From CAMLQK01 sp035478775 (lineage in GTDB: Bacteria > Patescibacteriota > Saccharimonadia > Saccharimonadales > UBA4665): a stretch of DNA of 33,285 nucleotides. The notes beneath the pieces are model-generated. The model was not told the DNA's origin. It saw only the letters and a list, made by a program, of their open reading frames with translations, and ran no database searches. Both the position numbers and the translations under genes were made by a program. This document shows positions 7,378 to 15,760 of the stretch, one piece after another. Each line of letters opens with the position of its first letter. Position 1 is the stretch's first letter. The stretch spans positions 1 through 33,285 of the forward strand of contig DATIJG010000003.1 of assembly GCA_035478775.1 (NCBI GenBank), read 5' to 3'.

Positions 7378-8649
7378 ATGGAAGATTTAAGCCAAAAAAC
7401 GGTTGCGCCAAACAGCGCGCCGAGACCAGAACAACAAGCTATTAATCCAGTTATTGACCCGCAAGCGGTACAGGGTGCACTCGAGGTAGTTGCCCGTTTT
7501 GAAACGGCAGAGGGCCGCATTACTAACGGTATACAGCAGCTTGCCGAAAGGGCTACTGAATTTCAAGAAGCGGTAGGTAATGCCCAGCAGTGGTGGGTCG
7601 GCACTATGGAACGAACTGAAGCTGGGATGAATGAAACGGCTACACGCACGGTTGGCAAAATCGCAGCAAGAGTGGATACGATTGTAGGCGAAGCGACGGA
7701 GGCTGCACAGACTGCAGCAAGCGAAGCCAATGCCGCCGCCGCACGAACCGAGGAAGTTATTGCGCGTATGCATGAAAGTAATTATCTGGTTGTACGCGAA
7801 GCAGTAAGAAGCCTGCTCGATGAAAATGACCCGCAAATTCTAAAAATTAAGCGCGAAATCGAGAAACCTAACGCTATCAACCACAAGCATATGCCATTAT
7901 TGCGTGCCGCCATGGAGGCGAATGTGCCTATTTATATGCACGGTGAAGCGGGGAGCGGCAAATCGACAGCCGCCCAAATTGCCGCCGAAGAATATGGCCT
8001 AACATTCCGCTCGCGTGTATTTGGTCCAACAACCTCCGAAGCCGCGCTTATGGGCTACCGCGATGCGAATGGCGTTTACCAGAGTACTGGTTTCCGCAGG
8101 GTAGTCGAAGAGGGCGGCGTCTTTTTATTCGACGAAATTGATAACGGCAACCCCGGTATTCTTACAGCCATGAACGGCGTATTATCGAACGGCAGGGGTG
8201 AATTCCCAGATGACCTCGTTATAAATCATGCTAATGCGCGATTCATTGCTGCCGCCAACACTATCGGTCATGGCGCAACTGCCCAGTACGTTGGCCGTAA
8301 CAAACTAGACGCCTCAACACTCGACCGTTTTGCATTTGTGCAGTGGGATATTGACTGGAAGATGGCCAGAGCACTTACTTTAGAGGATCCGAGCTTACAA
8401 TCAAAGCCAGTAGACATTACCCAAGGTGGCCTTATAACTACAGAGGATTGGTTTGATCGCGTCGAGAGATTTAATGAAGCTGTAAGCAATGCAGGTATTC
8501 AACACGTCGTTTCTCCACGCGCAGCTAATTATGGTAAAGAGCTCATTAAAGTTGGTGTAGGTGTAAAATGGCTCGCCGACATGCTCGTTTTTAAGGGCAT
8601 AAGCGACGATAAGCAACAAAAACTACGCGCAGCACTGGCGAGGCGCTGA
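7378..8649 (+). CDS. AAA+ ATPase of MoxR/CobS-like type with N-terminal coiled coil
   Basis: A 423-residue protein. Residues 30-135 are alanine- and glutamate-rich and predicted to be coiled coil. Residues 165-423 form one AAA+ module: Walker A GEAGSGKST (189-197), Walker B VFLFDEID (248-255), sensor-1 Asn294 in AAANTIGHG, arginine-finger candidate in LDRF (Arg317) and sensor-2-like SPRAANYG (Arg381). The motif style matches the dynein-related AAA_5 group (MoxR, CobS, phage CobS-like). The start at 7378 is chosen because it follows the promoter and has an AGGA element 7 bases upstream; a longer frame from 7318 overlaps the promoter. Such ATPases usually remodel a partner protein, commonly a VWA protein. 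The gene 16 bases downstream is the obvious partner candidate. Confidence 0.85.
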   Translation: MEDLSQKTVAPNSAPRPEQQAINPVIDPQAVQGALEVVARFETAEGRITNGIQQLAERATEFQEAVGNAQQWWVGTMERTEAGMNETATRTVGKIAARVDTIVGEATEAAQTAASEANAAAARTEEVIARMHESNYLVVREAVRSLLDENDPQILKIKREIEKPNAINHKHMPLLRAAMEANVPIYMHGEAGSGKSTAAQIAAEEYGLTFRSRVFGPTTSEAALMGYRDANGVYQSTGFRRVVEEGGVFLFDEIDNGNPGILTAMNGVLSNGRGEFPDDLVINHANARFIAAANTIGHGATAQYVGRNKLDASTLDRFAFVQWDIDWKMARALTLEDPSLQSKPVDITQGGLITTEDWFDRVERFNEAVSNAGIQHVVSPRAANYGKELIKVGVGVKWLADMLVFKGISDDKQQKLRAALARR

Positions 8650-8664
8650 GGCAACAGGTATAGC

Positions 8665-9561
8665 ATGGCCAGCCACGAAGTATTTAGCAACAGAGCACAA
8701 GACATCACTACTTGTGTGCACGAGCTTGAAGGTGTGCCGGAGTTAGCCGAACTTGGCAATGACCTTGCAACGCGTACCGACCCTCGATACGTTGAATTGC
8801 GCCGTGCCTCGAAGGCGTATCATTCGAGTTATGATTTTACTGGTACACATTCTTTAAGCGAGGCGGTGAGGCTTGCCCGCGAAGGCTGGCCAGAAGGTGT
8901 TGAGCGGCTTAATAATGCACCCGAGATCAATGTGGATGTCGATTACACAACCCAGCCGCAACCATTCTTCGATCTTTCTGGTGAAGAAGTGGACGTGGGG
9001 CGATATCTTACAGGCGAGCCAGAGAATATGATTGCCTACCAAATGGCAGAACAGCCTCGTGACCATATTATCGAACTTATCGTACAGGGCAACCAGCCTG
9101 CTGAAACTACAAAAGAACAAATTATTGGCCGTGGTGCTGTTATTTTAGCTGCGGCCCAGGCGATGCAATCACGCGGCTTCTCGATAGGAATCACCTATGC
9201 GACTGCCTCACGCGGCCCGCAATGGTATGATGAGTCACTTTTTCGGTCAGAATACTATCTGCCTCTTCAAGAAATAGGCCAAGTGACCGACGTTGATACG
9301 CTTGCTTTCGCCTTGCTTCATCCGTCAATGTTGCGGCGGCTCATGTTCGGTGCCTATGAGCAACTCGAGCCAGCAGAAGTTAAGGAGCGCCGTGATATTC
9401 GCCTGTTGGGTACTTACGGATATGCCGACTCGTTACAATATCCGCCCATGCGTGAGCATCCGACCGTAATCGTGCCCCGGCATTTCGGGCTTGCCGGTGG
9501 TACACAAGCAGCGCAAGCTCTTGCCAACAAGATGGTTGAAGCTACAGCCACCGCAGGCTAA
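8665..9561 (+). CDS. DUF7192-like protein, putative partner of the AAA+ ATPase
   Basis: A 298-residue soluble protein with no membrane segment. Residues 55-78 contain SYDFTGTHSLSEAVRLAREG followed by WPEG. Residues 108-122 contain EEVDVGRYLTGEPENM. Residues 154-178 contain an alpha/beta stretch (GRGAVILAAAQAMQSRGFS then IGITYA) resembling the core of VWA/Rossmann-like folds. From memory this pattern fits DUF7192-type proteins found in phages and actinobacteria, often near AAA ATPases; this needs an HMM check. It starts 16 bases after the ATPase stop with only a weak AGG upstream and is probably co-transcribed. Inferred role: the VWA-like partner or substrate adaptor of the ATPase, by analogy with CobS-CobT and MoxR-VWA pairs. 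Confidence 0.7.
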   Translation: MASHEVFSNRAQDITTCVHELEGVPELAELGNDLATRTDPRYVELRRASKAYHSSYDFTGTHSLSEAVRLAREGWPEGVERLNNAPEINVDVDYTTQPQPFFDLSGEEVDVGRYLTGEPENMIAYQMAEQPRDHIIELIVQGNQPAETTKEQIIGRGAVILAAAQAMQSRGFSIGITYATASRGPQWYDESLFRSEYYLPLQEIGQVTDVDTLAFALLHPSMLRRLMFGAYEQLEPAEVKERRDIRLLGTYGYADSLQYPPMREHPTVIVPRHFGLAGGTQAAQALANKMVEATATAG

Positions 9562-9563
9562 CA

Positions 9564-9593
9564 TTGACAAATACCTAACTTTCGTGGTATAGT
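9564..9593 (+). promoter_or_regulatory. Promoter of the 1004-residue protein gene
   Basis: -35 TTGACA (9564-9569), 18-base spacer, -10 TATAGT (9588-9593) with TGG just upstream. Predicted start is near 9600, giving a leader of about 27 bases with AGGA at 9611-9614. The third gene of the block can therefore be expressed apart from the first two. Confidence 0.7.
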
Positions 9594-9626
9594 ATTTAAA
9601 AACCACAAGCAGGATTATGTAATAGT

Positions 9627-12600
9627 ATGAGCTCAGAAATCCCTGATAAAAACCTTAATAGCGGCTTTGGCGCCGCTCCAGAGATCGATTTTGGAGCGAT
9701 GGCTCGCGGCGCTATACTTGGCCATGAAGCTGAAGCCAAGGTTATTCCGGCAGAGCCTTCATTTGGTGAGTCCACCTATCGGGATGACATGGATGACGAT
9801 ACTACCGAGATTAGTTCTACTTTACCCCCCGCACCTGTAGACGCAGCCGGCAAACCTGTTACGCCGAATGTCGATCCATACTCCACTCCTGACACGAGTA
9901 GTACCCCAGAAGTTTCTAAAACTAGTGGTGGATTTTCAATTAGCGGTTATTCTGCACGGAAATTTAGTGATCGTAAGAGTGCTACTACCGAGGGCGCTGA
10001 AGAACTATGGGAAGAGCGCCGGATAGCACTTGAAGCAAAGAGCCCGGGTTTGGCAGCAGAACCAGACGAAAAGAAGAAGCTCGACGGCTTTGGCCACGAT
10101 GATTTTATTGAAGCGGTGCAAAAGTCCCAAGTCGCAACATTCAGAGCTAAAAAATCTAACAGTGTAGTGATGGTGCGAGGCTATGGCACGAACGGTGGCG
10201 AAGTCGCAACAAAAATTGCGAAAGGCATCGTAGACGTCTCAGAAGCTATTGGGAAGAACCGTACAGACGTCGTCCGCGACGCGTCCCGCGATATGGTTAG
10301 TACCTTAGAAATTGCGAAAAAAAAGGCTAACTCTTCGGCAAAAGACCATGACAGCAGCGCATCAGTAGTGGCGGTAAAAGTACTTCCCGAATGTATCACC
10401 GTCGGCGCGGCGGGCGACATCTCAGTTTTGATGAAAGCCGAGGGCGATTCTAGATACCTTCGCCCAACAGGCATAGACAAGGATGGCTCGAAAGCCACAA
10501 TCACGCCCCAAGGCAGCTTTTACGAGTACTCTGAAGACAGAGACTTATTTGGTGAGAATGCCGATCCTAAGGCTGTTACTTTTGCAACGGGCGGCCGCAC
10601 AGTCCGCATGCTGATGGTTACGGAAAGCACGGCACTTGGCCGAATTATGAGTAGGCACCCCAAAGCTTTCGACGAGGCCTTCTCGCAAGAGAAAGCCGCT
10701 GACGCAACTGCCGCCTTACAAAAACTGTATCAAGCAAGCATAACTCCTAACCAAGATACTGATATAAGTGTGATGGTTGTTGATATTACCCCTGAAGGTG
10801 CCGCCCCGATAGACGTTCCATTTTCTGAGGCAAGCAAACCAAAAGCCAGTTCTACTAAAACACCGGAAACTAAGCCAGAACCAGAACCAGAACCTGCTTT
10901 CGCTCCAGCAGCCCCGGCAAATACACCCACCGGTAATCGCCAGTTTGACGCACTAGACCTCTTAACGGGGATGCGTTTGAGTGACGCTGCCCGATGGGTG
11001 GACATTACCGACCCTAACTTTTTGTTAGGTCATAGCACTGAAAGTAAGGCCTTCCGCAAAGCGATTAACCAACGCTACCAAGATACCTTCAACAACTTCG
11101 TCGACCATGTAGCGCGCCGCAGTAACGCAGTTATTGGCGTAGCTGACTTTACGCTTAAGAAATTCAACGCGGCCTCGCATGACTTTTTTGAGGCACTAAG
11201 TGACCGGCACAGTGTTAACGCGATAATGCTTGAGGAGTTCCTGCGTAAAAACCACCCCGCCTTATCTGACCAAGAGCGCGATGACATCATTAAGCAACAG
11301 ATCGACCTTTCAATGCTTGGCGGCGATAACGTTCATGACTGGCTGCAGCCTGGTACCGCCATACCTCGCCAAGAAGGCGTTATCTCAGAGCTTCGCCAAG
11401 CGATCCATAACCGTAGTCTTGAACTCGCTGGCTGGAAACGCGATACGTCAGGCAACGTAACGGCACCGACAGGTTACCGTAAATATGTCCGCATCTTCAC
11501 TGATAAAGTGGCAGAATTGGCTAATAAATCTGTTGACCAATGGGCAGAATGGGGCACGCAAGGAGCCAAAGGTGTGGCTAAGCGTGTTGGCGTGGGCCTA
11601 TTGGCCGGTACTGTTACTTCTGCAGTTGCTGCAGTGGCAGCTCCGGCAGGCACTGCGGGCAGCGTAGTCGCTTCGGGTTTTGCAGCCACACGCGTAGGTA
11701 AGGCGTTAGTAACTACAAAGCTTAACAAGAGCGCTAAAACTATTAACGCCGCCGAAAATGTTCGTGACCAGCGAATTGAAGAACTCCAGAAGTTGTATAC
11801 GAAGGGCGGCGGCATCGCAGTTAAAAATCAACTTAGTAGAGAAGTTGAACGTGCCCAAATTAAGAACGTTTTGCGTACCGGTATTGCCGCGACGGTTCCG
11901 ATGATCGGTGCCCTCGGTATCGAAAACTTCTTTAGCGAAAATATACATCTCCCTAGTGGTGCGCCAACAGGCCACCAAGGCATAGACGCCGGCCACGCCC
12001 CAGCAATTAGCCATTCGTCGACCCCGTCGGCTCGTCCGTCAGGCAGTGCATCCGCACCGGCTTCAGGCCATTCTAGTGCAGGTGCGCCAACTTCTTCGGC
12101 GAAGCCGAGTGCAAGTGCCTCAGCTCGCCCCGCTACTGGCACGCCAAGCCGCCCGAGCACTAGTGGTGCTACCCCAGCACCTGATCGCCTTCATGGTGGC
12201 CGGCTCATTGAAAACAATGATTCCAACAATGGGACCCAGCAACCAACTCACCTTCGTGGCGGTGGCCGTCCGCTCCAAAGCAGCGACGCTGGCAATCACA
12301 CTCCAACTCAGGCTGGTAGCGCGAGTAACCACGCCCCAGCTCCGACGGCTCCAGAGGGTGGCCATACCGTAGAACTGAGCGTACACAGTAATGACCAAAC
12401 CATTTGGGATGTCGTAAATCATGCGGGTAACGGCAATAACTTGTCCCAGAGCCAAAAGTGGCAGATGGTACTCGATTCAGCTAAGTCTGCTCAGGCCGCG
12501 GGCCAGCTCCATACCTTCTATCAACCCGACGGCACCTATTACTACCAGGCGTTAGTTAACGGCCATTGGACCGACAACACAACCGCCGTCGCAAAGACAT

Positions 12601-12641
12601 TGTCGAAGTTCAGTAAGGGTAAATTTGTGCTCGCAGCGTAA
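9627..12641 (+). CDS. Large membrane protein: degenerate PP2C-like domain plus S/P/A-rich surface region
   Basis: A 1004-residue protein. Residues 1-130 are acidic and low-complexity. Residues 155-387 look like a PP2C phosphatase fold: RGYGTNGGEVATKIAKGI stands where DGxGG normally is, then DSSASVVAVKV, AAGDISVLM and a closing QDTDISVMVVDI. The first metal-binding DG is missing, so catalysis is doubtful. After a KPEPEPEP linker comes a helical region (435-650). Two hydrophobic stretches follow, at about 654-684 and 747-765, either side of a charged segment. Residues 790-910 are Ser/Pro/Ala/Gly-rich, as in surface stalks. The last 90 residues include HTVELSVHSNDQTIWDVV, vaguely LysM-like. Likely a cytoplasmic sensor domain tethered to an exported part. 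Apart from the PP2C-like part, no family is recognised. Confidence 0.7.
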   Translation: MSSEIPDKNLNSGFGAAPEIDFGAMARGAILGHEAEAKVIPAEPSFGESTYRDDMDDDTTEISSTLPPAPVDAAGKPVTPNVDPYSTPDTSSTPEVSKTSGGFSISGYSARKFSDRKSATTEGAEELWEERRIALEAKSPGLAAEPDEKKKLDGFGHDDFIEAVQKSQVATFRAKKSNSVVMVRGYGTNGGEVATKIAKGIVDVSEAIGKNRTDVVRDASRDMVSTLEIAKKKANSSAKDHDSSASVVAVKVLPECITVGAAGDISVLMKAEGDSRYLRPTGIDKDGSKATITPQGSFYEYSEDRDLFGENADPKAVTFATGGRTVRMLMVTESTALGRIMSRHPKAFDEAFSQEKAADATAALQKLYQASITPNQDTDISVMVVDITPEGAAPIDVPFSEASKPKASSTKTPETKPEPEPEPAFAPAAPANTPTGNRQFDALDLLTGMRLSDAARWVDITDPNFLLGHSTESKAFRKAINQRYQDTFNNFVDHVARRSNAVIGVADFTLKKFNAASHDFFEALSDRHSVNAIMLEEFLRKNHPALSDQERDDIIKQQIDLSMLGGDNVHDWLQPGTAIPRQEGVISELRQAIHNRSLELAGWKRDTSGNVTAPTGYRKYVRIFTDKVAELANKSVDQWAEWGTQGAKGVAKRVGVGLLAGTVTSAVAAVAAPAGTAGSVVASGFAATRVGKALVTTKLNKSAKTINAAENVRDQRIEELQKLYTKGGGIAVKNQLSREVERAQIKNVLRTGIAATVPMIGALGIENFFSENIHLPSGAPTGHQGIDAGHAPAISHSSTPSARPSGSASAPASGHSSAGAPTSSAKPSASASARPATGTPSRPSTSGATPAPDRLHGGRLIENNDSNNGTQQPTHLRGGGRPLQSSDAGNHTPTQAGSASNHAPAPTAPEGGHTVELSVHSNDQTIWDVVNHAGNGNNLSQSQKWQMVLDSAKSAQAAGQLHTFYQPDGTYYYQALVNGHWTDNTTAVAKTLSKFSKGKFVLAA

Positions 12642-12666
12642 ACTATAAAAATAAAGGTGGGCTAAA

Positions 12667-12999
12667 ATGGACATTTCATTTGACGAACAGCAGGTTATCC
12701 GCGACTTAGGTTTGGAAAACTCAGACGTTGCATTTCAACGGCAAGTAATTACGCGCATTGGCGCACTGCTAAGCGAGCAACTTATGCAGCGTTTTCAGCT
12801 CGAAATGACCCCCGAAGATTACAAGACTTTTGCTGAAGTTGCAGATGACGATGTAAAGGCTCAAGCTTGGATAGTCGCTCGGTTCCCGGAATACCAGAAA
12901 TGGGTCGCTGAAAATCTAGCCTCAATAATTGCGTTAATGCAACAGCAAGCGAACACCGCACTTAATGCCGTGCACGAGCATCGCGAGCAACAGAAGTAG
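12667..12999 (+). CDS. Small helical protein of unknown function (DUF5663-like?)
   Basis: A 110-residue, all-helical, acidic protein with no membrane segment or cysteine. It opens MDISFDEQQVIRDLGLENSD and has a regular heptad-like helix in RQVITRIGALLSEQLMQRF. The style resembles DUF5663-type small proteins of Patescibacteria, but this is from memory and uncertain. A good ribosome binding site (AAGGTGGG) precedes the ATG. The start is 26 bases after the stop of the 1004-residue gene, so it is probably co-transcribed with it. It may be an accessory subunit of the same cassette. Confidence 0.7.
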   Translation: MDISFDEQQVIRDLGLENSDVAFQRQVITRIGALLSEQLMQRFQLEMTPEDYKTFAEVADDDVKAQAWIVARFPEYQKWVAENLASIIALMQQQANTALNAVHEHREQQK

Positions 13000-13019
13000 C
13001 TATCCGAACGCGAAAAACG

Positions 13020-13025
13020 TATACT
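13020..13025 (+). promoter_or_regulatory. -10 box of the Mur ligase gene (leaderless)
   Basis: TATACT, six bases (TAGGGT), then ATG 13032. The AGGG in the gap is too close to the ATG to act as a normal ribosome binding site. No clear -35 is visible. Confidence 0.5.
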
Positions 13026-13031
13026 TAGGGT

Positions 13032-14390
13032 ATGAGTATACGCAGGCACATCAAGAAAGTTATTCCACGTTCAGTTTTTAAAACCATCGAACCGGCTGGC
13101 CATTTAGGCGAGGCGGTTTCTTTGAATGCGCTGCACGGTTTTCCGTCGCGTGGTTTGAAAGTAATTGGCGTGACTGGTACAAATGGCAAGACCTCGACCT
13201 GTTTTATTATCCACCGTATGCTGCACGAGGCCGGTTACAAAGTTGGCCTCATGACAACCGTCGCGTATGGCGTCGGCGACAATATTAAACCGCAAATGGC
13301 GCACATGACCTCTGTTTCTGTGCCTATTTTGCTGCAGCGCATTGCCGAAATGAAAAAACAGGGCGTGGAATGGCTTGTGCTGGAAACCACTAGCCATGCT
13401 TTAGCACAGCACCGGGTGTGGGGGGTGCCATACTCGATTGCCGTTATGACTAACCTTACACATGAGCACCTCGATTATCATGGTACGTTTGAACGTTACT
13501 TGGCCGCAAAACGCAAAATGTTCGTGCAAACCAATCGCAACCGTAAAGGCCTGCGGATTGGCATTGTAAATGCTGATGACCCCAATGCCCAGGCATTTAC
13601 GAATGCTGTAAAACATCCGGTTACCTATGGTATTAATAGCGGCGATGTGCATGCTGAAAATGTGCGGCTTTCGGCCGCTGGCGTGCAGTACGATACGGTG
13701 ATTGAGGGCAAAACCTACCACATTAAATGCCATTTACCCGGTAGTTTTAATGTGTATAACTCTTTGGCAGCGGTGTGTGTTGGCCGGGCAGTCGGTTTGA
13801 CACAAGAAGAAATTGAGCGCGGTATTGCCGCATTAGAGAGCGTTGAAGGCCGCATGACACGTATTACCGAAGGCCAAGATTTTAGCGTGATTGTCGATTA
13901 TGCCCACACGCCCGATAGTTTTGAAAAATTGTTTAAGGATTTGCGCCCAATTGTTAAGGGCAAACTGATTGTATTATTCGGGTCGGCGGGCCGCCGCGAC
14001 GAAGCCAAGCGGGCAGTGCAAGGCGAACTTGCTGGCACATATGCCGACGAAGTGGTAATCACCGAAGAAGACGATCGCGATATGGACGGCCAAGAAATTA
14101 TGAGTGAAATTGCCGCCGGTGCCGAAAAATCTGGTAAAAAACAGGGGAAGAATCTGTTTTTGATACACGACCGCGCTGAGGCGATTCAGTTTGCGGTAAA
14201 TCGTGCCAAAACTGGCGATACTGTATTGCTGCTAGGGAAGGGGCACGAAAAAGATATTTTGCGCAACGGACCGAAAGCCGCCGAACTACGCCATCTACAG
14301 CAGGATGACCACAATCCCGACCGGGTTACAGAATTCCCGTGGGACGAAATTGCCGCGGCACGCAAAGCAGTCCGAAACCGCAAAAAATAA
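13032..14390 (+). CDS. Mur ligase, MurE-like, lacking the N-terminal UDP-binding domain
   Basis: A 452-residue ATP-dependent amide ligase of the MurC-F family. The P-loop GVTGTNGKTS begins at residue 46. ETTSHALAQHR follows near 117, NLTHEHLDYHGTFERYLAAK carries the carbamylated-Lys region, and DYAHTPDSFEK and LFGSAGRRDEAKR mark the C-terminal domain. These are MurE-type signatures (addition of the third peptide residue to UDP-MurNAc-dipeptide). Two departures stand out. Only about 45 residues precede the P-loop, against roughly 110 in standard MurE, so domain 1 is essentially absent. Also, the substrate-selecting DNPR-type motif is replaced by EEDDRDMDG. Substrate identity is therefore open. 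Likely transcribed from its own leaderless promoter; convergent with arginase. Confidence 0.88.
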   Translation: MSIRRHIKKVIPRSVFKTIEPAGHLGEAVSLNALHGFPSRGLKVIGVTGTNGKTSTCFIIHRMLHEAGYKVGLMTTVAYGVGDNIKPQMAHMTSVSVPILLQRIAEMKKQGVEWLVLETTSHALAQHRVWGVPYSIAVMTNLTHEHLDYHGTFERYLAAKRKMFVQTNRNRKGLRIGIVNADDPNAQAFTNAVKHPVTYGINSGDVHAENVRLSAAGVQYDTVIEGKTYHIKCHLPGSFNVYNSLAAVCVGRAVGLTQEEIERGIAALESVEGRMTRITEGQDFSVIVDYAHTPDSFEKLFKDLRPIVKGKLIVLFGSAGRRDEAKRAVQGELAGTYADEVVITEEDDRDMDGQEIMSEIAAGAEKSGKKQGKNLFLIHDRAEAIQFAVNRAKTGDTVLLLGKGHEKDILRNGPKAAELRHLQQDDHNPDRVTEFPWDEIAAARKAVRNRKK

Positions 14391-14407
14391 TTTCTTTTGT
14401 TTGTTTT

Positions 14408-14440
14408 ATACGAAAGCGCATTTATACACCACTTTCGTAT
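14408..14440. repeat. Inverted repeat between convergent mur ligase and arginase genes
   Basis: Perfect 9-bp arms ATACGAAAG (14408-14416) and CTTTCGTAT (14432-14440) around a 15-base loop. It lies where two genes converge, but the T-rich side is 5' and the A-rich side 3' on the plus strand, and the minus strand gives AAAAC. It therefore lacks the U-run of a canonical terminator. Confidence 0.5.
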
Positions 14441-14448
14441 GAAAAATA

Positions 14449-15396
14449 CTACTGAGGGTTACGGCTTAAATAATCGGTGTACCAGCTGAATTGCTTGTTA
14501 AAAAAGCTGGCCACCAGCTCGGTAGCCAGCAGGGCAGTTTTGTGCCCGGTATCTTCGAGCGGGTTATATTCCACAACGTCAACACCTAAAACATTGCAAT
14601 GTGCGCCAATATATTCGGCAAGCATTTTAATTTCGCGGTACAGCAGCCCGCGCAGGTTTGGCATACCCGCAGCCGGTGCGTATTGAGCATCAATAGCATC
14701 AAGGTCAAGGCTAACCCAAGTATACTTCACACGGTTTTGTAAATCTTGGATCATCGGCAATAGCGCGCCGAGGGATGTGGTTAGTATATCTTGCATGGTA
14801 TACGCAGGAATTTTTTTAGTGCGAATTAAATCGAGTTCAGCTTTGTCCCAGTCGCTACCACCAATGTGCAAAACATTTGCCGGCTGCACTTTAACGGTAC
14901 TTGCGTGTACCTGACACAGCTCCGAAGCACCGAAACCCATTAAAGAAGCCAACTGCATGCCGTGGATATTTCCGGTTAAGGTAGTTTCGTGTGTGTTCAT
15001 GTCGCCGTGCGCATCGAAGTAAATGAGACCGATATCGCCGTTTACCGCCGCCGAAGCGCCCGAAACGGCACCCAAACATGTGGTATGGTCGCCGCCTAAA
15101 ACTATAGCCTTGCGGCCATTATCGACTGCGGAGTGCACCATTTGTGCGGTATCGTTGCTGATGCGAACAATCTCGTTTAGGTAATGCAACTTGGGGTTAT
15201 TGCCTCGCGCTACTTTGTAGCGTTCATCGCAAAAAACGTTGCCGGCATCCGTTATATCGAGGCCGGCGCGTTGCAATTTTTCCACAAACCCTTGGTAGCG
15301 ATAGGCGTTCGGACCCATTTCAATCCCTAAGTTGTTTGCACCTAAATTGAGCGGCACACCAATGAGTGTCGCAGGAGTTGTAACGTTATTGTCCAT
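14449..15396 (-). CDS. rocF: Arginase (ureohydrolase family)
   Basis: A 315-residue ureohydrolase with all manganese ligands at the expected places: GGDH with His104, YFDAHGDMN with Asp128, His130 and Asp132, and SLDLDAID with Asp231 and Asp233. TGNIHGM and Glu276 in VVEYNP are typical of arginase rather than agmatinase. It should hydrolyse L-arginine to ornithine and urea. Agmatinase or formiminoglutamase cannot be fully excluded. The ATG at 15396 follows an extended -10 (TGC-TACAAT) by exactly six bases, with no ribosome binding site, so the message is probably leaderless. No urease or ornithine-pathway gene is nearby. Confidence 0.92.
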   Translation of the reverse strand: MDNNVTTPATLIGVPLNLGANNLGIEMGPNAYRYQGFVEKLQRAGLDITDAGNVFCDERYKVARGNNPKLHYLNEIVRISNDTAQMVHSAVDNGRKAIVLGGDHTTCLGAVSGASAAVNGDIGLIYFDAHGDMNTHETTLTGNIHGMQLASLMGFGASELCQVHASTVKVQPANVLHIGGSDWDKAELDLIRTKKIPAYTMQDILTTSLGALLPMIQDLQNRVKYTWVSLDLDAIDAQYAPAAGMPNLRGLLYREIKMLAEYIGAHCNVLGVDVVEYNPLEDTGHKTALLATELVASFFNKQFSWYTDYLSRNPQ

Positions 15397-15402
15397 GCTT
15401 AA

Positions 15403-15411
15403 ATTGTAGCA
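15403..15411 (-). promoter_or_regulatory. Extended -10 promoter of arginase (leaderless)
   Basis: Read on the minus strand: TGC then TACAAT (15408-15403), then six bases (TTAAGC), then ATG at 15396. Confidence 0.6.
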
Positions 15412-15421
15412 TGAGTAAGGG

Positions 15422-15760
15422 TTAGAAATGCTGAGGTATAGCGATAGGAAGAACGTCCATTTGGAGCGCTTCTTTATTTACCTGGAAGGTGACAACTACT
15501 GGGACAGGATCTTCTCCTGTAGCAGGACGGGCTGATCCGGCTATAAGGATCTCGGTGGATACGCCGGCATTAGGGTTAACACTGCGTATGATTTTGGGGT
15601 CGACGAAGAGAGTGCGGTATTCGGCATGAGGTATGGCGAGCTCAACCAGAGTTGACTTGGTAGGGTCGACGTTACTTATAAGTTTAAAGAGTGATTGGGC
15701 GAATTGCTCGCCTGTAAGAGCAGAATACGAGGCCTCTGATTGACTTGACTTTCTTTCCAT
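15422..15760 (-). CDS. Unknown 112-residue protein, divergent from 15817-16896
   Basis: A soluble, beta-rich-looking protein with no cysteine or membrane segment. Recognisable stretches are LTGEQFAQSLFKLISNVDP and VVVTFQVNKEALQMDVLPIA, and no family is recognised. The ATG at 15760 lies eight bases after the -10 of a strong promoter (TTGACA-N17-TATTAT), so the leader is about one or two bases. The promoter interlocks with that of the divergent gene at 15817, which points to joint control of the two products. Confidence 0.65.
   Translation of the reverse strand: MERKSSQSEASYSALTGEQFAQSLFKLISNVDPTKSTLVELAIPHAEYRTLFVDPKIIRSVNPNAGVSTEILIAGSARPATGEDPVPVVVTFQVNKEALQMDVLPIAIPQHF

Noticed and set aside
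7378..12999. Prophage or integrated element origin for the AAA+ cassette
   Set aside because: CobS-like and DUF7192-like genes do occur in phages, but no integrase, structural gene, tRNA or direct-repeat boundary is seen, and codon use looks like the neighbours.
14408..14440. Intrinsic terminator between the mur ligase and arginase genes
   Set aside because: The stem is perfect, but the U-run is on the wrong side on both strands.
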